A DNA stretch of 64,000 nt from Blumeriella jaapii (taxonomy: Eukaryota > Ascomycota > Leotiomycetes > Helotiales > Drepanopezizaceae): contig VWND01000017.1 in NCBI GenBank assembly GCA_009599575.1, positions 186,001 to 250,000 on the forward strand. Direction: 5' to 3'. The position numbers and the translations under genes were made by a program. The notes under the pieces are model-generated. The model was not told the origin of the DNA. It made no database searches and saw only the letters and a program-made list of their open reading frames with translations. Below, piece by piece: positions 48,922-61,400 of this stretch. Each line of letters begins with the position of its first letter. Within the stretch, counting starts at the first letter, position 1.

Positions 48922-49334
48922 TATAAAAATTAAAAAGCAAAAAAATATTAGTTTAAATAATAAAGCTCAAATAAAATTAAATTAATAATCAAACTGATTT
49001 TTACTTTTTACATTTTTAATAAAAAGCGTATATAAATACAAAAGAAAGGGTGGAGCCCTCGAAAAAAGTATTTCCCAGAAAACCAGGCGAACTTTATTTA
49101 ATATGCTTTTCCAGCCCTTATTCCGACCTTTTTTCATTTTTTTTAATATAACCTTAATAACTGGTTTTTTAGCAATCACTTTTATAAAATGTTTTATTTA
49201 AATGTTATTTTTAGCTTTTATAATACTATTCGGCCCTTACGGCCTATCCGCAGAAAATGCTATTCGAGGGTTGGTAGAAGGCAGAGGGTCTTGGCGGATC
49301 ATCTGACTTATACACGTGATGTTGGTTCCTGACA
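48922..49334 (-). repeat. 5' LTR of the 413-bp-LTR Gypsy
   Basis: Same length as the partner. Here the inner part (48922-49050) is mutated and the outer part (49080-49334) is nearly intact, the mirror image of the left LTR. Followed by ATCGC. Confidence 0.92.
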
Positions 49335-49339
49335 ATCGC

Positions 49340-51780
49340 ATATACGTTCGACCAAAGCAATTTTACCCAAAGCTGCAATTCCCGGCCTTATTTTATACGC
49401 AAGTCTTCGATTATTTTCGTCAAATTAAAAATATTTCTAAGATTTATAATAATAAAAAAAAAAAAATATAAAAATGCGGAATACGAGGTTTTTAAACGAT
49501 AAGTTAAATATTTTTTATAAGAATTGTTTAAGATTTAAAATTCAATAAAAAAACGAAATTGGCTACGCAATTGTTTTTTCATTTATATTAAAAAACGACG
49601 CCCACGATTTTTATATAATTAAATTGTACGGCTAGAATTACGAATTTTAAATTATAATTGCTTTAATAAAAAAGCAATTTAAAATCTTCGAATCCGCCCA
49701 GAAATACTTCGAAAAATAGCGATTTATAAATTTATCTTGTATAACTTTTAGATTTAAAAACGCTATTAAAACCAAATCCGAATATTTTTTAATTATAACC
49801 AAAAAGCTAATAATAATTCAGCGCAATTTAATTTTCGAATATTATATAAACAAAGCATTTCGCGACGTATTAATAAATACGATTAAAAATATGCCAAAAT
49901 GCGCGTATACGCAGTACAATTTAGCAAAGTCTTTTATTGCTTTTCTAATATAATTAAAAAGTTTTATATCGGTTATTTTAAAACTAAATCTAGCTTCCGA
50001 AGCTTATTTATATCAGACCGGCATTTTTCAAAACAAAAACGAAAACACCGGTAATATATAAAAAAACTTATCGAGCGCATATTACATCGATCGCGAATAT
50101 AAAAGCAATAAAAAAAACAAAAGTCGAAAAAATTTATACCGAAAAAAATATAAAGTCCCTTTTCGTAGCAATCCGAGAAAAACCGGCCCAAACCGTAAAA
50201 AGCTTTGTTATATATGCAAAAAATTAAATTATTAATTTATTTAATATACGCCAGAAAAGCGAAAGGCAGCTTACGAAGCTTGAAAACACGAATCTTACTA
50301 TTTTACAGGCGTTGATTATACTTCTGCCGAATATCGCCAGTTTTTAATTAAAATTAAAAGCGAAAGCGTGTCGAAAGCCAGCGGAAAGCGTAAGAATTAA
50401 TAATTAGCGGCCGCAATCTAATTCATAATTAAATTAAAAATAATTAACGACTAATAATTAATAAAAAATTTACGTAATTACGCTACGTATCACGCGTATA
50501 CGAATAAAACCTATATTTATTTCTTCCGATTATTATTTTTTCGATTAATTTATATTCGAACGCTATTTCTTTTACAAATTCCAAGGTTTTATTTCAGATA
50601 CAAAAGCAGCAAAGGTTTTTATTGCAAAAAAGCGACAAGCCGAAGTTTTGCAAAAGTTGCTTTCCATTTTTTTGCATATAAATCGATTTAAAAGCAAAAT
50701 TAAAATTAAATTTAGCGATAATACAACGAAAATTATCGGTTTTATAAATATAACGACACCGCTAAAATTAATTACTTTTTATTTAATTAACGTGGATACG
50801 CTATTTTTGATTTTTTTTCAGAATTTCGATCGTTTAAAAATCTATTATAACAATCTGTTCGATGTTTTTATTTAAAGCCAAAAAAAGATTCCAGTTATTC
50901 GCAAATAAAGCCATCCGTTTTTAATATTACATACGAAAAAGGCTATTTTAGCTTATGTAACAATTACGAAATTACGTTAAATACACCGCCGATTTAAATA
51001 TTTTTTCGCGGCGCGCTTTGCAAAAATACTTGATTTATCCGGCTACGAAAACGTTTTTTTTAAAACTTTAAAAATAATTAAAAAATTTTATTACTAATGC
51101 TAAATATACGACGCAAGCTTTGGCAAATACAAATTTACTTTGAAAAACGATTAAAAATTCAATTATTTTATTATTATTAATATAATATACTTGAATAAAA
51201 GCTTAATATTACACGTTGTCGATTTTGCAACCTCGTTTAATTCGGCAGCGTTTTTCAAAAATATAACCGCATTTGAAACTTTTAATTAATTGCGAAAATG
51301 CTAGATAAATACGTATCTAAAACCTTTCGATATTATTATATACGATTTAAATACTAATTTTAACGTAAAAAATTTAAAAAACTAGCAAAAGCAATATTAA
51401 TTATTATTAAACAAATACCTACCGAAATATATAATAATATAAAAAAAATTAAACGCTATTATTATACGTTGCGACGTATTTATAAGATTATTACAGCTAA
51501 ATTCAAAAAAACCGGTACTTTTAAAAAAAACAACGCTTGCAAATAATTCTGAAAGCTATTAACGATACAGCCGGTCCAGCAGGTTTTATTCTAATTTTAC
51601 TTATATTCGGCGCTTACTTCCGCATTTACGATAATAATTCTTTTTTTGCAAATATTACAAAGCGAAAGAAAGTTATACGTAAAAAAATAGCGGAAGTCCG
51701 CCGATTGCAAATAATTCGCCAAATACAAAATGCATTTTATACGCGTAATAGCCCGAATACATTCGAAAAGCTAAACCTGC
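49340..51780 (+). pseudogene. Ty1/Copia gag-integrase relic (continuation of the 27.3 kb element)
   Basis: Plus strand. A gag zinc-binding region is at about 50200-50300 (CYICKK then TPEKRKAAYEA, matching a CxxC-x-TxEERK type common in fungal Copia). A protease-like region is at 50640-50875 (frame open for 75 codons, LIT...NVDTLF...DRLKIYYNNLFDVF). The integrase C-terminal part is at 51540-51780 (KAINDTAGPAGF, LLIFGAYFRI). The reverse transcriptase half is missing because the 267-bp-LTR Gypsy is inserted at 51781; it presumably lies beyond the right edge. Family assignment is from recognition of these motifs. Confidence 0.75.
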
Positions 51781-52047
51781 TGTAAAACGGTGATACCTTG
51801 TATTAATAGGAGTTGGTAGTTTTAGCTATGGTCGAGGCATGGACCCCTCCGAGACCCCCTGCCACTGACTACTTTCAACAAATATAAAAGCAAAGCATTT
51901 CTTTAAATAATACCGTAGGCACGCAATTTAATTTATACTTTTATTTATTTTTCTTTTCCTTTTTTCAGTTTTTTCTAGGGATTTCCTAGATTATCTTATC
52001 TACCGACATATGGCCGTATTAATTTGGTTTTTCTATTTATTTTTATA
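51781..52047 (+). repeat. 5' LTR of the 267-bp-LTR Gypsy
   Basis: Starts TGTAAAACGG and ends TTTTTATA (RIP form of CTTTTACA). Left half, including GGACCCCTCCGAGACCCCCTGCC, is unmutated; right half is C-to-T shifted. The inverse complement of 61134-61400, same length. Confidence 0.9.
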
Positions 52048-52809
52048 TTTAATAATTTACGCAAAAATTCAAACTTCGGTATTTCGTTTTTATATATTCG
52101 CCGATGCGTTTTTTAAAATTCGCAATTAAGATCGATTTCGATATTTCGCTATTACGGCTTAAAAAACTTTTTATATAGTATTGTTCGCAGCTGTATTATA
52201 TAAAAGACTTTTAATAGCTTTTTTTATTTTGCGCATAATTATTAGATTACAAAAATGCAATACATTTTAAAAACGTTTGAAATTACGGTTAGGCAATTTT
52301 AAACCGTGCGAAATTCAAAGTTCGAAAGTCGCTTTTTTGTTTAAAAATAACAAATCGAATATTAATTCGTACGCTTCGACCGCTGCGCTCGGCCCTTTTA
52401 AACTAAATCTTTTTTAGTTAAACGCTTGGCGAAAACTTAACTTTTTGATTTTACGCTTTATAATTATAATAATTACAATTTGCGGCTTTTTATTAAAAAT
52501 AGTAAAAAAATAGCTATATATATATTAGCTTGAGCCACGGAATATCGAAACCGTAAATTATACAGCAATATTATATTAATTCAATTAATTTATTAAAAAA
52601 CAAATTTTTTAATACGCTATTCAAATATTTGGACGCAATTTTATTTTATTTAATTTTTTCAAAAAACACAAAAACCTTTTTAATAGCTTTCTTATTAAAA
52701 ACGATTTTTTTTATATTAAAAACTTTTAATTTGCAATTTTAAAAAAACATTTATTTATTTAATTTAAACCCTACCAACACTTTCGCTAATATTATAAATA
52801 ACAACGCTT

Positions 52810-55800
52810 TTCGTTTTTTTTTTATGCGAGGCCGCATGTCCTTTCTTGGCTCCTTTGGTATATTTTTATTTAATAGCGCCAATATTACCGATTTTATCGA
52901 AAAATATAAAAAAACCTATGAAAATTTCGGAGTTTCTGAAACTGAAATATTCGATAAGCTTTTTCGCTATTATAATTTAATTACTAAAAATATTATTAAA
53001 TCGATAAATAAATAAAAAGCTATTAAGGTTCGAAACTGACGTAAATTAATTAAAACTTTGAAATCGGAATTCCGAAACTACGATCGCTAGCAAATTCGCG
53101 ATACTATCGCTTTTTTTAAACAGTTTGTTATAATAATCCGTTAAGCTAAAAAACTTAAAATTTATTATCGTATTTATACGAAAGTTTTTAACGTTTTCGT
53201 TAACAAAAAGGTTTTAAGCGAAATTAAGCAGGAAAAATTATTTTTACTTGGCTTTTTAATCAGCATTCGTAACAAAACCATTAAGCATTTTAAAATTAAT
53301 AAACAAAACTTTAAAACTTTCGATTAATATTTCAAATTTATAGAATTTGTTTTTAAACAAAACCAGAGCGAACGCACTATTAAAGCTATAAACTAAAAAA
53401 AATTTCCTTCCTTTATTTATAAGAAAAACATAGAAGTTTTAATATAAAAATATACTTAGTTATTAAAAGTTACCGAAATCGCTAAAAAACAATTAATTAT
53501 TATATTATTCAATCGTTTTGCAGAATTTATTGGCTTGGAAAAGCTGATAAAAATATCGAAATTTTCGTATTAAAATTTACCGATATTAAAATTTAAAAAC
53601 TTTAAAGCAAAATCGAAGATTTTATGCAATAGCAGAAAAAACTTTTTTACGTTAATTCGGATAATAAAAACGATCAAAATAGTTTTTACAATAATTATTT
53701 TTTTTAAAATGCGCGAAGCGATTAATTTCGCTAAGCTATCGTAAAAGTAATAGCTGCCTAATGGTAATCTTTCCGTGCTAACGATTAAAATTAGCGAAAT
53801 ATTAATTATAATAACGATTATTAAAAAAAAAAAAAAAAACTAACGCGGAAACCAAAATCGCGGCTATTAAAATAATAAAAGTAATTATCAAAACAAATTC
53901 CGTGGCCCTAAGTATGAATTTTGTAATAATAGAAAAATTCACTGCGAAAAACCTTATATTCGCTTTAAATACAAAATATTTAATTTTTATATAAATAATA
54001 ATATTTGTTATATTAATAAATATAAAGCGATTTGCTTCGGACCGACGAAAGCAGAAATAGGCTTTTTTAACAAAGCTGAAAATCAGAGCTGATTAAATAC
54101 TATTTGCTTAAAAATAAAAAATACGAAATAAAACGATTGCTTAAAAAATAAAAAAAATGCAAAAACGATTTTTATTAGTAAAAGAAAAAACATTTTAAAA
54201 AGCGTATTAATTAAAAAAAAAATCTTTATTTTAAATATAAATAAAATTTAAATATATAATTGAAAAACAAATATATATATTTTTAATGCAAATATCGCAT
54301 TTACAAATATTATAGCTGCATAATCGAGCCAGCGAACCATAAGAAAGTAAAATGCTTTTATTTTATTCGTTAAATCAACTGATATAAAAAAAAACGTTAG
54401 AATCGAAAGAAAAAAATATTTTGGAATTCGAAAAAAAACCGATAAAATTATTAAAAAAAACGTTTATAATAAAAAAAATTAACGACGATATAAAAAATAT
54501 CGATACCGATATTCCGATTTAAATTATTTAAAAAATACCAGCTTTTAAACGCTTATTATTAATGCGAAGCGAAAAATAAATCGATAAATATATCAGCTTC
54601 GAAGCCGTCGACGAAGCTATTAAAAAAATTATAAAACAAAAGATTAAACTGAAATTCAGCGATTTATTTAGCACGAAAAAAAAATTCGATAAAATTATTA
54701 ATAAATAAATTTTTGTATTAAAACAAAACGAAAAAATTAAAATCATTCGAAAAAAAAACGATTTTAAACTGAAGAAAAATCAAAAAGAAATTTACAATAT
54801 CGCAATTAATTTAGCCGATAAAAAAAAATCTTCGGAAAAAATTAATCTTTTGGTTTTCGTTATAAAAACCTAAAAGTCAAAACGACGGAATTGCTTTTAT
54901 ACGGTTATAAAAGCGCCAAAAATAAAAATAATATTCGAAAAAAACACGACCGCCCTCGTTTTATTCGATAATAAAGCCGAAATTAATTGTATAAATCAGA
55001 AAACGGCCGAAGCTAATAATATTCCGATTATTATCGATAAACGAATAATTTATACGACCGTTAATAAAAATATTATTAAATTTAATAAAATTATACGAAA
55101 TATAAAAGTCGACGTTGAAAATATTATTATTTATAAAAATTTTTTAATAATAAAAAAATGTTTTTATTTTATTATTTTTGAAATGCCCTGGATTTTAAAA
55201 AATTTCGTCAGCTTTAAATACATCGAAAACGGCCAAATGAAAATCTTTTTCTGAAACTAAAACCGATTTTTTTAAAATCAAATTATCGTCGCCGGCGACA
55301 AAATTTTTTTAATCGACGTTTTATCGAAAAACGAATAGCCGGCTTTGGTTTTAGAACAAACGCTAGGCTATAATAAAACCTGGAAAATATTCGGTTAAAA
55401 GCATTTACGTCGTTAATCGAAATAGCATCGCGAGTAAAATTGGCCAATATTAATATTTTTAATTATTAATTCGGAAATAAAAATTCCGAAGATTTCGTTT
55501 TCGTATTAAACAAATCCGATTTATATATTTTACTTTTTTATATTAATATTAGCACTTTTTACAAGCGCAAAACTAATAAAATACGATTCGTAAATTTTAG
55601 CGAATCCGATGAAAATATTTCCGAAAAAATAAACGATTGGTTTAAAAAAAATAAAACAACAAAACTATTTTAATTAATTATTAGCGAGCTCGAAAGATTT
55701 ATTACCGGCCGATTTTTCAGCCTATTATTTAACAGCCGATTTACAAAACGATTTAATAATTTAGCAATCGGAATTTAATTTTTATTAAAAAAAAAAAATT

Positions 55801-58800
55801 TTTGTACGAAATTTTACGCAACCGAAAAAAAGCTATAGCTTTCGATTTTACCGAAATAAATCAATTTAATTTTAACGTTATATTTTATATCGATATTAAA
55901 ACTATGTTTTACGAAGCTTGGCAAGAAAAGACTTTTTCAGTTTTTAAAGCCCTCTAGGATAAAATAGTCGAAATACTAAAAAAACGAATTAAGCAAAAAA
56001 TCTTCGAATTTTGCTACGGCTTATATAAAAACAAATGGTTTATTATTGCGAAAAAAAAAAAAACATTTATAAACTTATTATCGCAATCGTCGAAATAAAT
56101 AAAATAACGATACGAAACGCTAACGTGCCATTCAACGTCGATTAATTTTCAAACGAATTCGCAAAATTAATAATTGCTTTTTTTTTCGATTTGTTTTTAA
56201 ATTACGACCATTTAATGTTTAATTTACGATTTCGAGATATAACGGCAATTTAAATTTTAATCGATTTACTGCGTATAACGAAAATATTTATAAAAGCTAT
56301 TAATTTAATCGTTTAATTCGTAAAAGTCGTATATAAGGTTTTTATAATTTATATTTTCGATATTGCTTTGCTTTATATTAACGACGTCGAAATAAAAAAT
56401 CTTAAATTATATTATAATAATAAAAAAATCTTTTCTGAAATTCGACGTTATATAATAAAACATATTTAAAATATCGATAAAATTATAGTTTGCTTCGAAA
56501 AAGCCAAAGCTATTATTGGCCCTCGATTAAAATTTTGTATATCCGAAATAAATATCGTTGATTATATAACCGATAGCGCTGGCCGCTATTTTTAACGAAA
56601 AAAAATTAAAAAATTTGCGAATAAAAAAAATGTAAAAATATTACCGAAGCTAGAATTTTTATTAACGTTATGATTTATTATCGCAATTAAATCAAAAACT
56701 TTTTTTAAAAAGCTGCATTCATTTACGTTACGATAAAAAAAAAATCGATTTCGTTTAAAAAAAAAAGCAGAGCAAAATTATAAAAATTTTTAAAAACGAT
56801 TTTTTATCGGCTTTATCGCTTATACGGATCGATTATAGCTTAAACGCAAAAAAAATTATTTTAATTATCGACGTTAATATTTTCGGTTAAAAAGTTGTAT
56901 TATAACAAATCGACGAAAATAAAAAACGGTATTTTTTACGATTCGAAAGCGGCTTATAATTTTTCGCAAAAGCACGCTACGATATTATTAAACGAAAATA
57001 TCGAAGCGTTTTTAAAGCGATAAAAAAAATAAAAAGCGAATTGTACGGCGTATATTTTATTTTAAAAACAAACGTAAAAGTTTTTATCGACTAATTAAAT
57101 AAAAAAGTTAATAATTTATTAAAAGCGCTCGTTATTAATTAAATAATTTAAATGCGATTTATAAATTTCGAAATTAAATATATTAAAAAAACAATTAATA
57201 TAACGGCAAACGGCTTTTTCAAACGAAAACGTTTTTATTCGTTTGATTTCGTTAAATAAAACAAACAAAATATCGACGAATAAATCGCTGACGAAATCGG
57301 CTGCTTCGTTATTTGCGTTTTAAGTTTTACAAAACCGAAATTATTTACGTTATTATTTCGATTAGCACCGCGAATAAAACATTAATTTTCGGGCCGAAAA
57401 AATATTCGCGTTATTATTTCGGCTAGTACCGCGAATAAATTTAACCGAAAACGATCGGAATAAACCGATTAACGACGAAAATAAACTTTTAATCGATAAT
57501 TACGAAACCGAAAACTTTTATTTAATCGCATATTATTTAACTATTTTATTTAAATTATTTAGCGTACTAAATTATTAATTTAAATTATTTAAAAACCAAA
57601 CTTTCGATTATATTTTAGCCGACAGAAAGCTGTATAAAATAAAAAACAATATATATTAAAAACGTTTAATAATAAATAATAAAGCCGATAAATTTCAAAT
57701 TATAAAAAAAGCTTACGAAAAAATATTTTATAAAAAAGCTAAAGCTATTTATTATAAAATTAAAAACGATTTCTGATGAAAAAAATGCTTCGAGGATTGC
57801 AAAGCTTTTATTAAAAATTGTATTTTTTATTAAAAACGAAAGCCTAGCCGAAAAAAAAATCTATTATATCCGACGTAATTTTTTGAAATCTAGGAAAAAA
57901 TCAATTTCGACGTTATACGCGTATTAATTACCGATTGCGGTTATATATACTTCGTATTCGCTATTAACGATCTATTTAAATAATTTAAAAAAATTTTTTT
58001 TCGAAACGCTATTTCCGAAGTTATAGCGATTTTTTTTTAAAAAAACGTTGTATATCGATACGGTTTATTTAGCAAATTAAATATCGATAATAAATCTGAA
58101 AATAAAAGCGTTATCGAAACTTTTATAAAAAAATATAAAATTTAACGTATTTAAATTTTAGCTTATAATTCGAAAAGCAACGAATTCGTTAAACGAAGCT
58201 ATAAGAATATTTTCGACGGCTTTTTAAAAGCTATTCGAAAAAATTATAAGCGTTAATCGCGGAAATTTTCGGAAATGCTTTTTGCTATGCGTATATATAT
58301 ATACGTTTTTATTAAAATGATTTTATTTTTTATTTAATACGACAAAAACGCTCGATTGCTTTTGGAAATAAAATGGCCTGTATAAAAGTTTTATAACGTG
58401 GTTAAAATAAAAACGAAAGCAGATTTGTTAATAATAAAATTTAAATAGCTAAATTATCGCGATATAAATATAAAAAAAATAATTTTAAAAAAAAAAAATA
58501 TAAAAAAACAATTAAAAAAGTTTGAAATAAAACCAAGATTTTAAAAAAAACGCTAATTAAAAAAGGAAATTTAATTTTAGTTTACGACGTTTAGCGCGCT
58601 ATTAATAAATCGGCCGATACTAAGCTTAATTATAAATGGCTCGGACTTTACGAAATATACGAGGCCGAATTAAATAAAAGCTATTATAAGCTTACGGAAT
58701 TCGATAAAACAAAACTAAAAGAAACGTTCGCCGCTAATCGATTAAAACGATTTTATAAAAAAAACTAGTAAATTTATTTTTTAAACTTTAATTTAAATAA

Positions 58801-58920
58801 CAATTCCGATTTTAGCGAATCCGACGACGACTTCGACCAAAACGATTATATTTCTGAAAAAAAAACCCTTTGGAAAAGTTTTGAAAACAACCGGACGATA
58901 ACCCCGCTGTTAAAAGCATA
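52810..58920 (+). pseudogene. Gag-pol relic of the 267-bp-LTR Gypsy
   Basis: Plus strand. Gag is at 52824-53400 (ITDFIEKYKKTYENFGVSE; 64 codons still open at the start). A zinc knuckle relic is near 53920-54000. Aspartic protease is at about 54930-55250 (ALVLFDNKAEINCI, EMPWILKNF). Reverse transcriptase is at about 55900-56560 (YINDVEIKNLK, with the first catalytic Asp as Asn). RNase H is at about 56850-57220, ending NITANGFFKRKR. The integrase core is at about 57880-58400 (DNKSENKS, a relic of DGGPENKG) and its C-terminal part at about 58560-58770 (KLNYKWLGLYEIYEAE). Gypsy domain order. Stops throughout, mostly TAA/TAG where Gln or Trp is expected. Confidence 0.85.
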
Positions 58921-59574
58921 ATTTAAATCGTGATTTTATTTATAATCGAAAAGAAGAAAAATACATACAAAATTGTTTACTAACCGTTCTATTATTTTTA
59001 TTGTTTATTATTTTCTTTTTTATTATATATTATTCTACTGTTTTTGTTTTGCTTTGCTTATATATAATTTAATTATTCTGTTTATTTTTAAAACCTTTTT
59101 TTATATTATTTAAAACATTTATTATATTTTTTTTTATTTAATTATACTTTTGTTTATCAAAATAAAAACTTTGTATATATTTAAATCGCATATCTGATAC
59201 ATTTATATCGCTCGTATATTTTACAAAAACTATTTTTTATGCATTTTATTATTTGCTATTTTCTGTATTATTTACTTTTTTCGTTGTTTTAAACGAATGC
59301 TTATCTAAACAGTTATAATTTATTAGAAAAACAGCATACGAATTCCCGTGATTTTTGAATATAAATATTTTACAATTTTCGTATTTTTTCCCAGCTACTT
59401 TTTAATAAATATAACACATTTTTCTAATTAACAAACCTATCGATATTATATCGTTTTTTAAATAAAGCGTTGCTAAATCTAGCAAATTCATTTTTAATTT
59501 ATTTTGAAACGGAACTATTATACGCAATTTTTCCGAATTTAAGCAAATATATAATGCCGCTATTTTAAATTAAT
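58921..59574 (+). other. Non-coding spacer after pol in the large Gypsy
   Basis: About 650 bp of very T-rich sequence with no readable frame between the end of pol and the downstream coding relic. In an ordinary Gypsy the 3' LTR would be expected here; none is found. Confidence 0.5.
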
Positions 59575-61133
59575 AAGCAGCTTTCGTAAAAACGTTTATA
59601 AAGCAATTCGATATAATAATTAAAAACGTTAACGAATTTCTATTCGATTACGAAAGCTTTATTAAAACTGAATTCGTTTGTAAAAGTTTTAATTACGATA
59701 AATTTTTATTAAATTACGATAACGTTTTAAAAACTTTCGCCGAAGCAAAAAAAGCTCGAAATAACAAAAAAAAAATAACAAACCGAATCTTACGCTTTTT
59801 GTTAAATTAACGAAAAAAAAAAAATTTAAAAATACGTTTTTAGTAAAATCACCGGTATTATTTTATTTCGGCACTTCGCTCGCTTTTTCGAAACTATTAC
59901 CTTTATTAAAAAAGAAATCTAGATATTAAACGCTTATATTTTTAAAGCGCAAATCCTAAAAGTTAATAATTTAAAAGCCCGCAGGTTTACAAATCTTTTT
60001 ACAACTATTTGCAAACTAATCGACGACGCTATATAATCGTTAAAAAGAATTTTAATCGGCTGCGAAATCCCAAATTTAATTTTTTTTCAAAGCAAAAGAT
60101 TAAGCGTCGTCAAATACGGTATTTTTATATCGAAAAAAAAAAATAACGCTATTTCGATATTTTAAATTTACGACGACGAAAAAAACGAAAAAGCTAATAT
60201 TATTTTCGTTTAATTCGAAAAAATATACGCGATAATAATTAATATTTTTAAAGCGGCTAAAACAATTCGGCGATTTTTATTTTTAATTGTCGAAAACGAA
60301 TTCGAAAACGAAATCAAAAATATAATAGCAAACAACCGTTTATTCGAATATAAAAAATCTATTATATTTGTAAAAACGATTTCGGAAAAAATAAAAATAA
60401 AAAACGTAAAAAAGCGCGCCGATATTTTCGAAATTTTTTTTATTCGGAAAAAAAAACTATTCGCGTCGCTAGCAAAAAAAGCATCGCGAATAAAAACAGC
60501 CGGAAATCGACGCCGAATTATAAATTTTAAGTTAATTAATAAAAAACGCGACGATTCTACGAAATTAAATTTAAAAAACGCCGGTATTTCGAAAAGAAAA
60601 AACCTAAATAATTTTGAATTTAACCTTTCGAAACTAAATACATAAATACTAAAAACGCTTGCTGCGTTTAAAAACGTCGTACCGCTATTATTAATATTTT
60701 AAATTTTAATAAAAGCATTTAAAATTTCGATTATTATACGATTCGACCGAAAAAGTTAAAAAAAAATATCGAAATTATCGCGAAAAAAATTATATAAAAA
60801 ATACAAAATCAAATTATTTTACTTAAAACTTTCGCTTTCGACGACGAAACGATTTAAAAGTTTTATTTTAATACTTTTATATAAAAATTAAATAAATCCG
60901 TCGGCTTTTTTTCTTTTGCTTCGAACGAAAACTAAACCAAATTTTTTTCGAAAAATTGTAAATATAATACGCCGAAATAAATAAAAAAAACTTTTAAAAA
61001 CGATAACCCGTTTTTATTCGAGTTTTCTTTCGCTAAAAAACTCCGATTTTTTAATTTCGTTTTTACGAATAATATCAACGCCAAAAAAAACGGCAAGTTT
61101 TGTTATTTTTATATACGTTATTACGCGGCGTAC
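59575..61133 (+). pseudogene. Extra same-sense coding relic downstream of pol, left copy
   Basis: A protein-like frame with RIP-type stops, in the same direction as gag-pol. Segments such as RRFLFLIVENEFENE, IANNRLFEYKK, KKLFASLAKKASR, RRIINFKLINKKRDD and LKTFAFDDETI recur in the inverted copy at 63070-64000 with the same amino acids despite different mutations. That shows the reading frame is real rather than chance. The protein is highly charged and helical in appearance. No homology recognised: not reverse transcriptase, integrase, chromodomain or an obvious envelope (no signal peptide or membrane segment readable). Cut at 61133. Confidence 0.6.
60200..61133. repeat. Left arm of a 0.93-kb inverted repeat
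   Basis: Inverse complement of 63070-64000 with RIP-type differences; the spacer is 61134-63069. The arms come from two opposite-facing copies of the same element, not from a dedicated palindrome. The repeat continues past the right edge. Confidence 0.88.
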
Positions 61134-61400
61134 TGTAAAAGTAGGTAGGAAAACCAGACTGATACGGCCACATGTCGGTGGGTAAGATAGTCTAAGGAAT
61201 CCCTAGAAGAGACTAAAGAAAGGAAAAAAAGAATAAGTGAAGGTATGAATTGGACTGCGTGCGTATAGTATTATTTAAAAAGGTGTTTTGCTTTTATATC
61301 TGTTGAAAATAGTCAGTGGCAGAGGGTCTCGGAGGGGTTTATGTTTTAATTATAGTTAAAATTATTAATTTTTATTAATATAAAGTATTACCGTTTTATA
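61134..61400 (-). repeat. 3' LTR of the inverted large-Gypsy copy
   Basis: 267 bp, read on the minus strand TATAAAACGG...CTTTTACA. Its outer (left) half is unmutated, the inner (right) half C-to-T/G-to-A shifted on this strand. Confidence 0.88.

Larger units (their letters stand above)
28571..49334 (-). mobile_element. Ty3/Gypsy retrotransposon with 413-bp LTRs, hosting two nested elements
   Basis: Left LTR 28571-28983 and right LTR 48922-49334 have the same length (413 bp), begin TGTAAGG and end CTGACA (RIP variants). They are flanked by ATCGC at 28566-28570 and 49335-49339. Removing the two nested Gypsy copies and their duplications leaves about 7.34 kb, a normal full-length size. The coding strand is minus, so the right LTR is the 5' LTR; an A-rich purine tract on the minus strand precedes the left LTR. 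Own sequence is 28984-29556, 36976-42166 and 48178-48921. All frames are broken by stops of RIP type. Confidence 0.93.
51781..61133 (+). mobile_element. Large Ty3/Gypsy element with 267-bp LTRs, truncated at its 3' side
   Basis: 5' LTR 51781-52047, then gag, protease, reverse transcriptase, RNase H and integrase in plus orientation to about 58920, then about 2.2 kb more of same-sense sequence before it is cut by the inverted copy at 61134. The 5-bp flank on the left is CCTGC (51776-51780); the partner duplication would be outside the window. Combining this copy with the missing 1,669 bp seen in the inverted copy plus one LTR implies an intact length near 11.3 kb. Heavily RIP-mutated except near its left end. 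Confidence 0.8.
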
